Shown: positions 53,814 to 62,254 of the stretch, piece after piece
Layout: each line of letters opens with the position of its first letter
Position numbering within the stretch: position 1 is the first letter of the stretch
Source of the DNA: Sulfurovum sp.
Lineage (GTDB): Bacteria; Campylobacterota; Campylobacteria; Campylobacterales; Sulfurovaceae
DNA: 64,000 bases
NCBI GenBank assembly: GCA_021166685.1
Contig: JAJPEU010000007.1
Location: 56,212 to 120,211 of the forward strand
Direction of reading: 5' to 3'
Made by a program: the position numbers and the translations under genes
The notes under the pieces: generated by a model
The model's database searches: none
The model's input: the letters and a program-made list of their open reading frames with translations, nothing else
What the model was told of the DNA's origin: nothing

Positions 53814-54634
53814 ACCCAAATATTGTCAATCAGTCTTGGTTTTCCGATGCGTGCAGCTACTAAAATAATAGTATTGCCTATTTCTATTTTTTTTAAGCCA
53901 TTAAACTTTCTGTCGACAATGGCAACATATTCAACCGCATCCGCCTCTTTTAAAACTTCCAGCATCTTGCTCTTTACTATTTCCGCATCCAACTCACCGG
54001 ACATAATACATTTTGTGGCACGCTTTAAAGACTTAGAGAGCGATAATGCCCTGCATTTCTCCTCTTCGCTCAGATAAATATTTCGGCTGCTAAGAGCCAA
54101 ACCATTTTCATCGCGAACAATATCGCATGGAATTATCTGTATATCCATAAAATAATTTTTGACCATCTGCATGATCAGAGCCAGCTGCTGTGCATCTTTT
54201 TTTCCAAAATAGGCTTTTTTGGCTCCGGAAAGATTAAGCAGCTTCATCACTACCTGCAGCATACCATCAAAATGCCCAGGACGTTTTTCTCCTTCAAGTA
54301 TATATCCCCGCACTGCAGGTGCACCTATGGAAAGCTCATCTTTTTCATACATTTGATCAGCACTTGGCATAAAGAGTATATCTACTCCGGCAAGTTCACA
54401 AATTTTTCTGTCCGCCTCTTCTTTGCGAGGATAGCTTTCCAGGTCCTCCCCCTCTAAAAACTGGGTCGGATTAACAAAAACAGAAACAATAACATGTTTA
54501 TTTTCTTTTTTTGCCTGCTGTATCAAAGAAAGATGTCCTTTATGCAATGCTCCCATGGTAGGCACAAAACCTATGCTTCCAAATAAATTTTTTTTTGCTT
54601 CCTGTAAAGCATCTATTGTTCGCACAACTCTCAT
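53810..54634 (-). CDS. panC: Pantothenate synthetase
   Basis: 274 residues. PanC joins pantoate and beta-alanine with ATP. The nucleotidyl-transferase signature [17 protein letters not shown] (key [10 protein letters not shown]) is at about 22-38, [21 protein letters not shown] (key VNPTQF) follows, and [13 protein letters not shown] is the KMSKS-like region. [12 protein letters not shown] is typical. It ends head-on with ftsI, with stop codons overlapping by 4 bases and no room for a terminator. Together with coaX it feeds coenzyme A synthesis. Confidence 0.95.
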   Translation of the reverse strand: MRVVRTIDALQEAKKNLFGSIGFVPTMGALHKGHLSLIQQAKKENKHVIVSVFVNPTQFLEGEDLESYPRKEEADRKICELAGVDILFMPSADQMYEKDELSIGAPAVRGYILEGEKRPGHFDGMLQVVMKLLNLSGAKKAYFGKKDAQQLALIMQMVKNYFMDIQIIPCDIVRDENGLALSSRNIYLSEEEKCRALSLSKSLKRATKCIMSGELDAEIVKSKMLEVLKEADAVEYVAIVDRKFNGLKKIEIGNTIILVAARIGKPRLIDNIWV

Positions 54635-54792
54635 CTCTAACCTCGAATTTCACAATATTTTGATAAAATCTTACCAGAATAATTAACAATTAAAAAGTAT
54701 AAACCAAAAAGGTGTTTAGTTAAATATCTATACGTGTTTATATTATATTAAAAAAATAATTTTAAATTTTAATTTGTAAAAGGATTTTTTAT

Positions 54793-55887
54793 ATGGACGC
54801 ATACGAATACGGTGAATTACTTAAAACACTTTCTATTAAAATAAACAATATTAAAAATATTGTCAAGCCGGATCTACTGCAAAAAAGACTCGAGGAGATA
54901 GAGCAAATGCAGCAAGAAGCCTCTTTTTGGGATGATACTGCCAATGCCGGAAAAATATCTCAAGAAAAAACAAAAACAGAACGTATTTTGGCAACCTACA
55001 ATAACGCAGCCGATGCATTAGCTGACGCAAATGAGTATTTTGAGCTCTCAAAGGCTGAAAACGATGAAGAAACACTTGAGATGCTCTATATGGAGGCAGA
55101 CAATCTTCAAAAAAACATTCAATCACTTGAAGTACAAATGATGCTTAGCAGTCCTCATGACGGCAGCAACGCCATCGTTTCTATTCACCCTGGGGCAGGA
55201 GGTACCGAATCTCAAGATTGGGCAAGCATGCTCTATCGTATGTATCTGCGTTGGGCAGAGAGACATAATTTCGGAGTGGAAGTGCTTGATTATCAAGCAG
55301 GAGATGAAGCCGGTATAAAAGATGCTTCTTTTATCATCAAAGGAGAAAATGCCTATGGTTACCTTAAGGTAGAAAACGGAATTCACAGGCTTGTACGCAT
55401 CTCTCCGTTTGACAGCAACGCGAAACGTCATACCTCTTTCAGCTCTGTCATGGTTTCACCGGAAATTGATGACGATATTGATATTGATATTGAGGATAAG
55501 GACATCCGTGTTGATACCTACCGAGCCTCGGGCGCAGGAGGACAGCACGTCAACAAAACAGAATCAGCTATCCGCATTACACATATTCCCACGGGTATCG
55601 TAGTTCAATGTCAAAACGACAGAAGCCAACACAAAAATAGAGCTGCGGCAATGAAAATGCTCGTGTCGCGTCTTTATGAATATGAAATGGCAAAAAAACA
55701 AGCCGTCATAGACGGTGTAGAAAAATCTGAAATAGGCTGGGGCCACCAAATACGCTCTTATGTCCTTGCTCCCTATCAGCAGATCAAAGACACAAGAAGC
55801 AATCAGGCTTTCTCAAATGTGGAAGCTATACTTGATGGCGATATTGACAAGATTTTAGAAGGCGTATTGATTACCCAGGCAAGATAA
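54793..55887 (+). CDS. prfB: Peptide chain release factor 2
   Basis: 364 residues. RF2 ends translation at UGA and UAA. SPF (204-206), the anticodon-like tripeptide, is in [18 protein letters not shown] (key RISPFDS). GGQ (249-251), in [15 protein letters not shown], triggers peptide release. The frame is continuous; no in-frame TGA follows the N-terminus, so the programmed frameshift of E. coli prfB is not present. AAAAGGA precedes the ATG, with an AT-rich promoter region (158 bases) behind. Its last 17 bases overlap a small gene on the other strand. Confidence 0.96.
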   Translation: MDAYEYGELLKTLSIKINNIKNIVKPDLLQKRLEEIEQMQQEASFWDDTANAGKISQEKTKTERILATYNNAADALADANEYFELSKAENDEETLEMLYMEADNLQKNIQSLEVQMMLSSPHDGSNAIVSIHPGAGGTESQDWASMLYRMYLRWAERHNFGVEVLDYQAGDEAGIKDASFIIKGENAYGYLKVENGIHRLVRISPFDSNAKRHTSFSSVMVSPEIDDDIDIDIEDKDIRVDTYRASGAGGQHVNKTESAIRITHIPTGIVVQCQNDRSQHKNRAAAMKMLVSRLYEYEMAKKQAVIDGVEKSEIGWGHQIRSYVLAPYQQIKDTRSNQAFSNVEAILDGDIDKILEGVLITQAR

Positions 55888-56017
55888 AGCGGGCTTTAGT
55901 CTTCTTTTTTTTTCTTTCTATCCATTTTACAAATGTTTTTGTGAGAACCAAAGCAGCAGCAAAAACCAATAAAACCATAGAGGCAGTGTAAACTGCTGAC
56001 ATTACATCTATCTTCAC
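55871..56017 (-). CDS. 48-residue single-span membrane protein coupled to the ABC ATPase
   Basis: A GTG at 56015-56017 overlaps the TGA of the ABC gene (GTGA) and opens 48 codons ending TAA at 55871. The peptide has an N-terminal stretch [20 protein letters not shown], a single membrane span, then a basic tail ([11 protein letters not shown]). It overlaps the end of prfB on the other strand by 17 bases. I know no family. The span, positive-inside tail and coupled start favour a real small membrane protein, perhaps a partner of the ATPase. Confidence 0.55.
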   Translation of the reverse strand: MKIDVMSAVYTASMVLLVFAAALVLTKTFVKWIERKKKKTKARFILPG

Positions 56018-56664
56018 GGTTTACTCTCCAGCTGCCTGTTTTCCAAGGCATATATTCTATCGCAGCGAATAGCCATTTGCATATCATGTGTCACAAGAAG
56101 CAATCCTGCCTTTGCCTCTTTAATATAATCTAATAATACATCCATTACCAGCCCTGCTGTCTCTTTATCCAGATTTCCTGTGGGTTCATCGGCAAATATA
56201 ATACGAGGTTTTTTGCTCAAAACCCTTGCAATGGAGACACGCTGCTGTTCTCCCCCCGAAAGTTCGGAAGTCTTATGGTTCATTAAGTGATCTATCTCTA
56301 ATTTTTTTAATATTCTTTCATCCAATTTCTCTCCCGAAAGCATTGTCGCCACACTAATATTTTCCAATGCGCTCATTCCCTTAAAAAGATAGTGAAACTG
56401 GAAAATAATTCCTATGTCATAACGGCGCAATGCCTCTATCTCATTATCTCTCAGCGCATAAAGCGATTTGCCCAGAAAAACAACCTCTCCTTCTCTTGGC
56501 TTTAAAAAAGTAGAAAGGATATGCAGAAATGTCGATTTTCCGCTGCCGCTTCGTCCGACTATTGCCACGCTTTGCGTAGGTTCTAAAGAAAAATTAATAT
56601 GAGAAAAAAGAGGATAATCAAAACTATGTGAAATGTTTTTTGCTTCTAAAAGTGATTGTGGCAT
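56014..56664 (-). CDS. ABC transporter ATP-binding protein, LolD/FtsE-like
   Basis: 216 residues, one ATPase domain. Walker A is GRSGSGKST (37-45), the signature LSGGEQQR (135-142), Walker [14 protein letters not shown] and the switch His in LLVTHD. Size and sequence place it with LolD, MacB and FtsE, which work with separate membrane permeases. No permease is beside it, but a 48-residue membrane ORF is coupled to its stop. C. jejuni has an ABC ATPase downstream of tsf too. The transported cargo is unknown. Confidence 0.88.
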   Translation of the reverse strand: MPQSLLEAKNISHSFDYPLFSHINFSLEPTQSVAIVGRSGSGKSTFLHILSTFLKPREGEVVFLGKSLYALRDNEIEALRRYDIGIIFQFHYLFKGMSALENISVATMLSGEKLDERILKKLEIDHLMNHKTSELSGGEQQRVSIARVLSKKPRIIFADEPTGNLDKETAGLVMDVLLDYIKEAKAGLLLVTHDMQMAIRCDRIYALENRQLESKP

Positions 56665-56744
56665 AGCTTATTGCCCTTAAATAATTTAATATATCTTAGC
56701 ATAAAAAAAGAATAATGAGGAAAAGAAAAGTAAGCAGTGCATGC

Positions 56745-56767
56745 AAAGACTCCGAAATGGAGTCTTT
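56745..56767. terminator. Hairpin just after tsf
   Basis: AAAGACTCC (56745-56753) and GGAGTCTTT (56759-56767) form a 9-bp stem with a 5-base loop, two bases past the tsf stop. The T-run lies on the plus-strand side (56765-56770). On the minus strand, where tsf is read, only TTT follows the stem. It may therefore act weakly on tsf transcripts and let some reach the ABC gene. Confidence 0.6.
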
Positions 56768-56768
56768 T

Positions 56769-57830
56769 TTATGCCATTTGTTTGGCAACTTCCGCTGCAA
56801 AATCCTCTTGTTCAACTACAATACCTTCGCCAACTTCAAGTCTAACAAACGTAACGATCTGTGCTGTACCGCCGGCTGCTTTTGCTTTATCTTGAATATA
56901 CTCAGCGACTGTTTTGCTATCGTCCATTACGAATTTTTGATCAAGCAAACACTGTTCTTGATCCAGTGTCGTATTGTCTGAAATAAATCTTGCAAGTTTA
57001 CCGGGAAGAATTCTGTCCCAGATTTGTTCGGGCTTGCCTTCTGCTCTAAGCTCTTCTTTTAGCATGGCTTCAGCCTCCGCCATAATCTCTTCTGTCAGCT
57101 GTGCCATAGAGATATATTGAGGAATATTTTTAAGAGGTTTGCCAAGACGAACAAGCTCTTCATTCTCTTTTTCGATTGCCACGATTCTTCCCTGCGTTTC
57201 TTCGGCAACATACGTAGGATCAAAATCTTTGTAGCTTAATGTTCTTGGTCTCATTGCTGCTGCATGCATTGCAACATCTTTGAGTACCGGAGTCATTGCT
57301 TCAGCTGTTTTAGAAGAATCGCATTTTGCCGAAATAATTACACCTACCTGATTATTCGCATGAACATAACCATTGACGGCAGTTGTTTCATCACCCTGAA
57401 TGAATGCAGATCTTCTTACTACAAGATTTTCACCGATTGTAGCGATTTGAAGTGAAAGATATTCAGAAAAAGGCTGTCCTTTAATTGTTGAAGCATTGAT
57501 CGCCTCTGCGTCTGCCATCTCATGAACAAAAGCGTGCTCAACTACCTCTCTCATAACTGTTTTGAATTTTTCATTTTGAGCAACAAAGTCAGTTTGAGAG
57601 TTAATCTCAACGATGACTGCCTTATGCCCCTCTACTTTTACGCCGATGGCGCCTTCAGCAGCTACTTTTCCTGCTTTTTTTGCAGCCGCACCTATCCCTT
57701 GATCGCGTAGCCACTCTACAGCTTTATCCATATTTCCATCAGCCTCAGTCAATGCTTTTTTACAGTCCATCATTCCTGCGTCTGTCATCTCTCTGAGTTT
57801 TTTGATATCCTGCGGTCCAAAGTTTGCCAT
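56769..57830 (-). CDS. tsf: Elongation factor Ts
   Basis: 353 residues, long for EF-Ts (E. coli 283) but usual in this phylum. It recycles EF-Tu by releasing GDP. KKLREMTDAGMMDCKKAL is the N-terminal UBA-like domain, EGAIGVKVEGHKAVIVEINSQTDFVA (key EINSQTDFVA) is the core that meets EF-Tu, and a coiled insertion and C-terminal module follow. It begins 4 bases after rpsB. The rpsB-tsf pair is near-universal. Confidence 0.96.
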   Translation of the reverse strand: MANFGPQDIKKLREMTDAGMMDCKKALTEADGNMDKAVEWLRDQGIGAAAKKAGKVAAEGAIGVKVEGHKAVIVEINSQTDFVAQNEKFKTVMREVVEHAFVHEMADAEAINASTIKGQPFSEYLSLQIATIGENLVVRRSAFIQGDETTAVNGYVHANNQVGVIISAKCDSSKTAEAMTPVLKDVAMHAAAMRPRTLSYKDFDPTYVAEETQGRIVAIEKENEELVRLGKPLKNIPQYISMAQLTEEIMAEAEAMLKEELRAEGKPEQIWDRILPGKLARFISDNTTLDQEQCLLDQKFVMDDSKTVAEYIQDKAKAAGGTAQIVTFVRLEVGEGIVVEQEDFAAEVAKQMA

Positions 57831-57834
57831 AATT

Positions 57835-58797
57835 TTACGCCTCCGCCAATTCTTTTGCGCTTGCGACAGCCTCTTTAAAGTCGCCTTTAAAACTGTATTT
57901 TTCTTCCATTGTTTGAATTTGCTCGTCAGTCATATTGGCTACATCATCATACGTGTAGAAACCTTCTGCATTGAGTTTTTCTTGGTAGACTTTACCGATA
58001 CCTTTGATTTTAGTAAGGTCATCGCCTTCTGCTATATCAGCAGCAGCTTCTTCTGCCATCATTAGTTCAATCTCTTCGCTTGCAACAACCGTTTCTACTT
58101 CTTGACCATGTGCTTCAGCATAGATCGCCTTACCTTCATTAATAGCTTCCGCCATCTCTTTGCAGAAAAGCTCTATCGATCTGATAGCATCATCGTTTCC
58201 TGGAATCGGATAATCAACCAAATCAGGATCGCAGTTGGTATCAAGCGGCGCAACGACTTTCATGCCAAGTCTTTTTGCTTCATTTACAGCAATATGTTCT
58301 TTAACTGTATCAACAACAAACATCATATCCGGAAGTCTTTTCATATGTCTGAAACCTTCAAGATAAGAGTTTAGTTTTTCTTTTGTTCTTCTAAGCATCA
58401 ATGCTTCTTTTTTGGTCAAAAGATTGATTTGGCCATTTTCTTCCATCTGCTCGATAATCTCAAGTTTTCTAATTGATTTTTTCATTGTAGGGTAATTTGT
58501 CAGCATACCGCCAAGCCATCGTGTAGACACATAAGGCATACCGCATTTTTCTGCATATTCTTTGATTGCGCCTCTGGCTTGTTTTTTTGTACCCACGAAA
58601 AGTACTGTTTTGCCTTCAGCAGCTGCATCTCTTACCACATTGTAGGTATACTTGAAATATCTAAGTGTCTTTTGAAGGTCGATAATGTAGATATTTTTTC
58701 TTGCGCCGAAAATGAATTTTTTCATTTTCGGATTCCATCTTCTTGTCTGATGCCCGAAGTGCACACCGCACTCGAGTAAGTCTTTCATTGTTACCAT
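57835..58797 (-). CDS. rpsB: 30S ribosomal protein S2 with C-terminal extension
   Basis: 320 residues (E. coli 241). S2 is the last protein added to the 30S and is needed for S1 binding. The core is clear: [42 protein letters not shown] and [10 protein letters not shown]. After about residue 230 an acidic linker ([13 protein letters not shown]) leads to an HhH-like domain, [15 protein letters not shown] (261-275), then a helical end. Such extra helix-hairpin-helix modules occur on some ribosomal proteins of other phyla. AAGGAG precedes the first ATG. The upstream leader is about 140 bases. Confidence 0.95.
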   Translation of the reverse strand: MVTMKDLLECGVHFGHQTRRWNPKMKKFIFGARKNIYIIDLQKTLRYFKYTYNVVRDAAAEGKTVLFVGTKKQARGAIKEYAEKCGMPYVSTRWLGGMLTNYPTMKKSIRKLEIIEQMEENGQINLLTKKEALMLRRTKEKLNSYLEGFRHMKRLPDMMFVVDTVKEHIAVNEAKRLGMKVVAPLDTNCDPDLVDYPIPGNDDAIRSIELFCKEMAEAINEGKAIYAEAHGQEVETVVASEEIELMMAEEAAADIAEGDDLTKIKGIGKVYQEKLNAEGFYTYDDVANMTDEQIQTMEEKYSFKGDFKEAVASAKELAEA

Positions 58798-58938
58798 TTT
58801 TGCTCCTTGGTATAATTATATTTTTTGTTTGATGAATCAAATCATCTTAGGTTTTGCCTCTGTAGCCCTGAACACACAACGTGCAACCTTTCAAGGAATA
58901 ACTACATGAGTATTTCCAGATCCCAATACAGGACAAGG
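58798..58938 (-). other. Long leader of rpsB
   Basis: From a candidate start near 58938 to the rpsB ATG at 58797 there are about 140 bases without an ORF. The stretch 58830-58935 looks less AT-rich than other spacers. rpsB leaders that bind S2 for feedback control are known in some other bacteria, so this may be one. No structure was computed. Confidence 0.35.
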
Positions 58939-58944
58939 AGCGCG

Positions 58945-58950
58945 ATTATA
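58945..58950 (-). promoter_or_regulatory. Candidate promoter of rpsB-tsf
   Basis: On the minus strand TATAAT (58945-58950) follows AGA, in AT-rich surroundings. Start would be near 58938, giving a leader of about 140 bases before rpsB. Confidence 0.5.
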
Positions 58951-59020
58951 TCTAAAAATTATTTAAAAAAGTATAAAAGGGAAGTTGGGCATCATTAAAC
59001 AAAATGATGTCCTCTGAAAA

Positions 59021-59488
59021 TTATGCTTGCAGCTCTTCTAATTTGGCTTTGACTTCGCCTACATGTCCTTTTACTTTAACATTATTCCACATAGCTGCTA
59101 TTTTTCCGTGAGGATCTAGTATGAATGTGCTTCTAACAACCCCCATATACTCTTTGCCCATAAACTTTTTGAGCTGCCATACACCAAAAAGATTGCAAAG
59201 AGCTTTGTCTTCATCTGCCAAAAGTGTAACCTTGAGATCTTTTTTTTCAATAAAATTTCTATGCTTTTGTGGACTATCGGGGCTCACTCCCAATACGATT
59301 GCATCAAGACTTTCAAAATCAGGCAACGCTGCTGTAAAATCACACGCCTCTGTACTGCAGCCTGGGGTATTGTCTTTAGGATAAAAATAAAATACAATCC
59401 AACGCCCCTTAATGTCTCTAAGGCAAATTTCTTCTTCGTCTTGATTTGGAAGACAAAAATCAGGTACTTTATCGCCGATTTTTAACAT
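59021..59488 (-). CDS. bcp: Thiol peroxidase Bcp (peroxiredoxin PrxQ type)
   Basis: 155 residues. It reduces peroxides using thioredoxin. YPKDNTPGCSTEACDF (about 36-51) carries the peroxidatic Cys (PGCST) and the resolving Cys five residues later, the one-Cys-pair alpha form. VLGVSPDSPQKHRNF and VVRSTFILDPHGKI are conserved. GGAAAGAAA precedes the ATG. It diverges from a small unknown gene. Confidence 0.93.
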   Translation of the reverse strand: MLKIGDKVPDFCLPNQDEEEICLRDIKGRWIVFYFYPKDNTPGCSTEACDFTAALPDFESLDAIVLGVSPDSPQKHRNFIEKKDLKVTLLADEDKALCNLFGVWQLKKFMGKEYMGVVRSTFILDPHGKIAAMWNNVKVKGHVGEVKAKLEELQA

Positions 59489-59524
59489 TTTCTTTCCTTT
59501 ATTGCTTTTGTGCTAGTATACCAC

Positions 59525-59725
59525 ATGCAAACCAAAGAAGAATTATTAAAAGAAATTGAAAAACTAATCGCATACGGCAGAGATGAGCCCGCCATCAATC
59601 CCGATCTTTTAGCCTATCTAAGCATAAAAGACCTCATCAACACCAAAGCTAAACTCATGGAGCGCGTAGGCACGCTCAGCGAGGAAGACAAAGCGTGGCT
59701 TGAGCAGTTTAAAAAATATGAGTGA
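59525..59725 (+). CDS. Small acidic-basic helical protein of unknown function
   Basis: 66 residues from the ATG at 59525, starting MQTKEELLKEIEKLI. It is all helical by eye, with no Cys, signal or membrane segment. The middle has GRDEPAINPDLLAYLS and the end LSEEDKAWLEQFKKYE. I do not recognise the family. The gap to bcp is only 36 bases. An upstream TAGTAT box could direct an almost leaderless message, since no Shine-Dalgarno is seen. Codon use looks like its neighbours. Confidence 0.6.
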   Translation: MQTKEELLKEIEKLIAYGRDEPAINPDLLAYLSIKDLINTKAKLMERVGTLSEEDKAWLEQFKKYE

Positions 59726-59750
59726 TCTTTTTAAACTGTGTTTCATTGAT

Positions 59751-61211
59751 CTATTGGTTAGTCTGTTTATTTTCCCGTAAATCTGCAGACCTGTCAAATT
59801 CGATATTGTATTTCTTCAAAATCTCATTCTGCTTACTCAATGCTTCTTGCTTATCGATCACTACCTTGACGCCCTCTTCATCTTCAAGAACAATATAGTG
59901 TCCTTTAAATGACTGCATTTTTTCATAAAAAGTTTTAAAGCTGTCAAACGTTTCACCGTTTATCTTTTCAATGGGCCACATGGCAAAATTATAATTGCCC
60001 CTGCTGATGTCTGAAGCCAAAACTTTCAAGAGCACCACCACCTCTTTTTTCTTTTCTGTGGGCCATTGCGTTGCATAATAACTTAATTTTAATTGGTTAA
60101 CATTGGTAGACAGCAGCAAATTCCGGCTCAACGGCGAAAAGACATAACCTCCATAAATAAAATAGCGAGGTATTACATCATACTGTGTAGTGTCAACAAG
60201 CAAGAGATCGTCTGCAGTTTGTTTTAAAACGGCTTCAACCTGCATCTTTTTTTGATCTCTTAAAATATCAAGCGTAACACTCTCTCCCATTTGATGCTGA
60301 TCAACATAATAGTGATACGCAGTGTACTCATGATCTCTAAACGCAACCGTACCGTCATTTTCTATCCTGTGACCGTCTATCGCGGTAAGAATATCTCCTA
60401 CCTTAAGCACATCTTTCAAAGCAGAGTTATATACGATATAATCAACCAGTTTTCCCGTAGTATTATCATCAAGATGGTAATAGCGTCTGAGCGTAGGGTT
60501 TTCTAAATTTTGTGTCATGATCCCAAAATCTGCAAACCCGTTATGCTGCCCGTCTTTCATGTCTTCAATAAAATGTTTCACCATGGTTACAGGTACGAGA
60601 TAGCCTATATTTTGAGACTTGCCGATCACCTGCATCACCACACCTACAATCTTTCCCCCCGAAAGAGCAGGCCCTCCGCTGTTTCCAGGATTAACAGCCG
60701 CATCCACCTGAACAGCCAAAAAAGATTCTCCGCTGTGTGCATAGATACGGTGCTCTATGCGTGAAACTACCCCTATGGTTGCACTCAGCGTATCTCCGCC
60801 CATAGGATAACCATAAACAACAATTTGCTGTTCTATCTCAGGAAGTTCTCCAAATTCCAAAGATTTAACCCCTTTAAAAAATTGACTATCTTCTACGCTT
60901 AAAAGTGCCAAATCTGCCTGATGAGAGACGCTTAGTACTTTTGCAATATAACGTTTTCTTTCACCGTAGCGCTGCACTTCCAGGAAAGTTTGATTGGCAA
61001 CGACATGGGCATTAGTTAAAATATGATTACCTTCTATAATTGTCCCCGAACCCGTCGATCTCTGCATAGAACTGTTCCACGGCTCTTGATAATTTGGTAC
61101 TTTAGATACGGTATAAATCTTTACGATAGCCTGTTTGGTCCCATCTTCATGTGCCATTCCTGCTGCATTCATATACCATGTTAACATTAAAGAAAAAAAT
61201 ACAATTCTCAT
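59751..61211 (-). CDS. Deg-type trypsin-like serine protease with PDZ domains
   Basis: 486 residues. A signal peptide (MRIVFFSLMLTWYMNAAG) sends it to the periplasm. The S1C triad is His69 (TNAHVV), Asp100 (ADLALL) and Ser178 (GNSGGP). A first PDZ domain holds LKVGDILTAIDGHRIENDG (key GDILTAIDG). The C-terminal part (about 380-480) holds VLASDISRGNYNF and IEKINGETFDSFKTF and ends with NIEFDRSADL, closer to the second PDZ of plant Deg2/Deg9 than to DegP. It probably degrades or guards misfolded envelope proteins. Confidence 0.85.
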   Translation of the reverse strand: MRIVFFSLMLTWYMNAAGMAHEDGTKQAIVKIYTVSKVPNYQEPWNSSMQRSTGSGTIIEGNHILTNAHVVANQTFLEVQRYGERKRYIAKVLSVSHQADLALLSVEDSQFFKGVKSLEFGELPEIEQQIVVYGYPMGGDTLSATIGVVSRIEHRIYAHSGESFLAVQVDAAVNPGNSGGPALSGGKIVGVVMQVIGKSQNIGYLVPVTMVKHFIEDMKDGQHNGFADFGIMTQNLENPTLRRYYHLDDNTTGKLVDYIVYNSALKDVLKVGDILTAIDGHRIENDGTVAFRDHEYTAYHYYVDQHQMGESVTLDILRDQKKMQVEAVLKQTADDLLLVDTTQYDVIPRYFIYGGYVFSPLSRNLLLSTNVNQLKLSYYATQWPTEKKKEVVVLLKVLASDISRGNYNFAMWPIEKINGETFDSFKTFYEKMQSFKGHYIVLEDEEGVKVVIDKQEALSKQNEILKKYNIEFDRSADLRENKQTNQ

Positions 61212-61221
61212 CTTTATCCTT

Positions 61222-61671
61222 TTATTTAAATAGTGCAGCTAAGACAATATCTTCTGCATCCCATGCGCAAATCCCTCTTTTTTTTGCTTCTTTTGCCATA
61301 AGGCCCGTTTCCTTAACGCTTAAGAGTTTTTTCTCTTTATCGTACAGTTTTGCAGAACACACACCGCAGCTTGGACTTCTGTCTTTTCCTATAAAAAGAT
61401 CAATATCGGGATGCATGTTAAAAAATGTTTGCGCATATTGTTCGATCGGTGCAGAGAGATCAGCACCGCTTGCGCCGGAGATAGCCTGTATGCCCTGCGC
61501 TGTTTGCACCAAATCCATCCGCGCACGAGGTGAACCAAAAGCATAGTCTTCGGGACAAAAAAGAATCAATTCACAACCTTTCAGTTTGGAAATTAAACGG
61601 ATATCATAATTGTCATTTCCGTCATAGCGGCATTTCTGGCCTGCAAGACACGCCGATACAGCAATTTTCAT
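61222..61671 (-). CDS. DUF523 family protein
   Basis: 149 residues, standard length. AVSACLAGQKCRYDG (Cys8, Cys13) starts it; CPEDYAFGSPR and DRSPSCGV are the other signatures. The conserved Cys suggest metal or iron-sulfur binding, but function is unknown. It lies 10 bases after the protease start on the same strand and 3 after the DUF420-like gene, so co-transcription is likely. Confidence 0.9.
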   Translation of the reverse strand: MKIAVSACLAGQKCRYDGNDNYDIRLISKLKGCELILFCPEDYAFGSPRARMDLVQTAQGIQAISGASGADLSAPIEQYAQTFFNMHPDIDLFIGKDRSPSCGVCSAKLYDKEKKLLSVKETGLMAKEAKKRGICAWDAEDIVLAALFK

Positions 61672-61674
61672 CTT

Positions 61675-62154
61675 CTAATATACAAACAGAAGCAAATAAA
61701 CCCAAATCCCGGTAAGTGATGTAAGGGCAATGGCTATGAATGTGGATATTCCCATTTTTTTATGAAATGCGCTATTGATACCGGGCAGTATACCTCTTTT
61801 TTTATTATTGTGTGCCAGCCAAAGTATTGTTGTCCACATGAATAGCGTAATTGAAGCAATAACAATATGAATGATCAATACCCATAGGGCATAACCACGC
61901 GATACGCTTGTATCTTCAACAAAAGCATCATACCCGCCGCCCAAACGCACACCATATTCGAAATATCCCACTACAAGCACAGAAACAATAAATATTGCGG
62001 TTTGTGAAAATGCATGCAAGGCGTATTGTTTTCTTTTTGCAAACAGTATAGCTACTGCAACCAGCAAAGGCAGCAATGTCACTATCAATGTCACGGCATC
62101 CATAAAAAAAGGTGCCCTTGTCCCTAAAAATCCTGCTTCAAACATATATTTCAT
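61675..62154 (-). CDS. DUF420-like integral membrane protein
   Basis: 159 residues with four to five hydrophobic segments: LIVTLLPLLVAVAILFA (about 23-39), FSQTAIFIVSVLVVGYF (49-65), WVLIIHIVIASITLFMWTTI (91-110) and IGIF-type TFIAIALTSLTGIWVYLLLF (138-157). Conserved His sit near the helices (YALHAFSQ, IHIVI, NSAFHKKMG). HKKMG then GIWVYLLLF is typical of DUF420, found near cytochrome oxidase genes in some bacteria. Function here is unknown. Confidence 0.65.
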   Translation of the reverse strand: MKYMFEAGFLGTRAPFFMDAVTLIVTLLPLLVAVAILFAKRKQYALHAFSQTAIFIVSVLVVGYFEYGVRLGGGYDAFVEDTSVSRGYALWVLIIHIVIASITLFMWTTILWLAHNNKKRGILPGINSAFHKKMGISTFIAIALTSLTGIWVYLLLFVY

Positions 62155-62254
62155 TTTTACTATTGCCTTATTTGTATTTTTCTTAATTTTTTTAAATGAA
62201 TAATCCCTTTTATATCGTTATCATACCCTTGAATCAGATCCCAAAGAAGCAACA

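Noticed and set aside
54793..54900. Programmed frameshift in prfB
   Set aside because: The reading frame is continuous from the ATG with no in-frame TGA after the first 25 codons.
55896..56087. 63-codon minus-strand frame between prfB and the ABC gene
   Set aside because: It is in another frame from the coupled 48-codon ORF, is Cys-rich and overlaps the end of the ABC gene.
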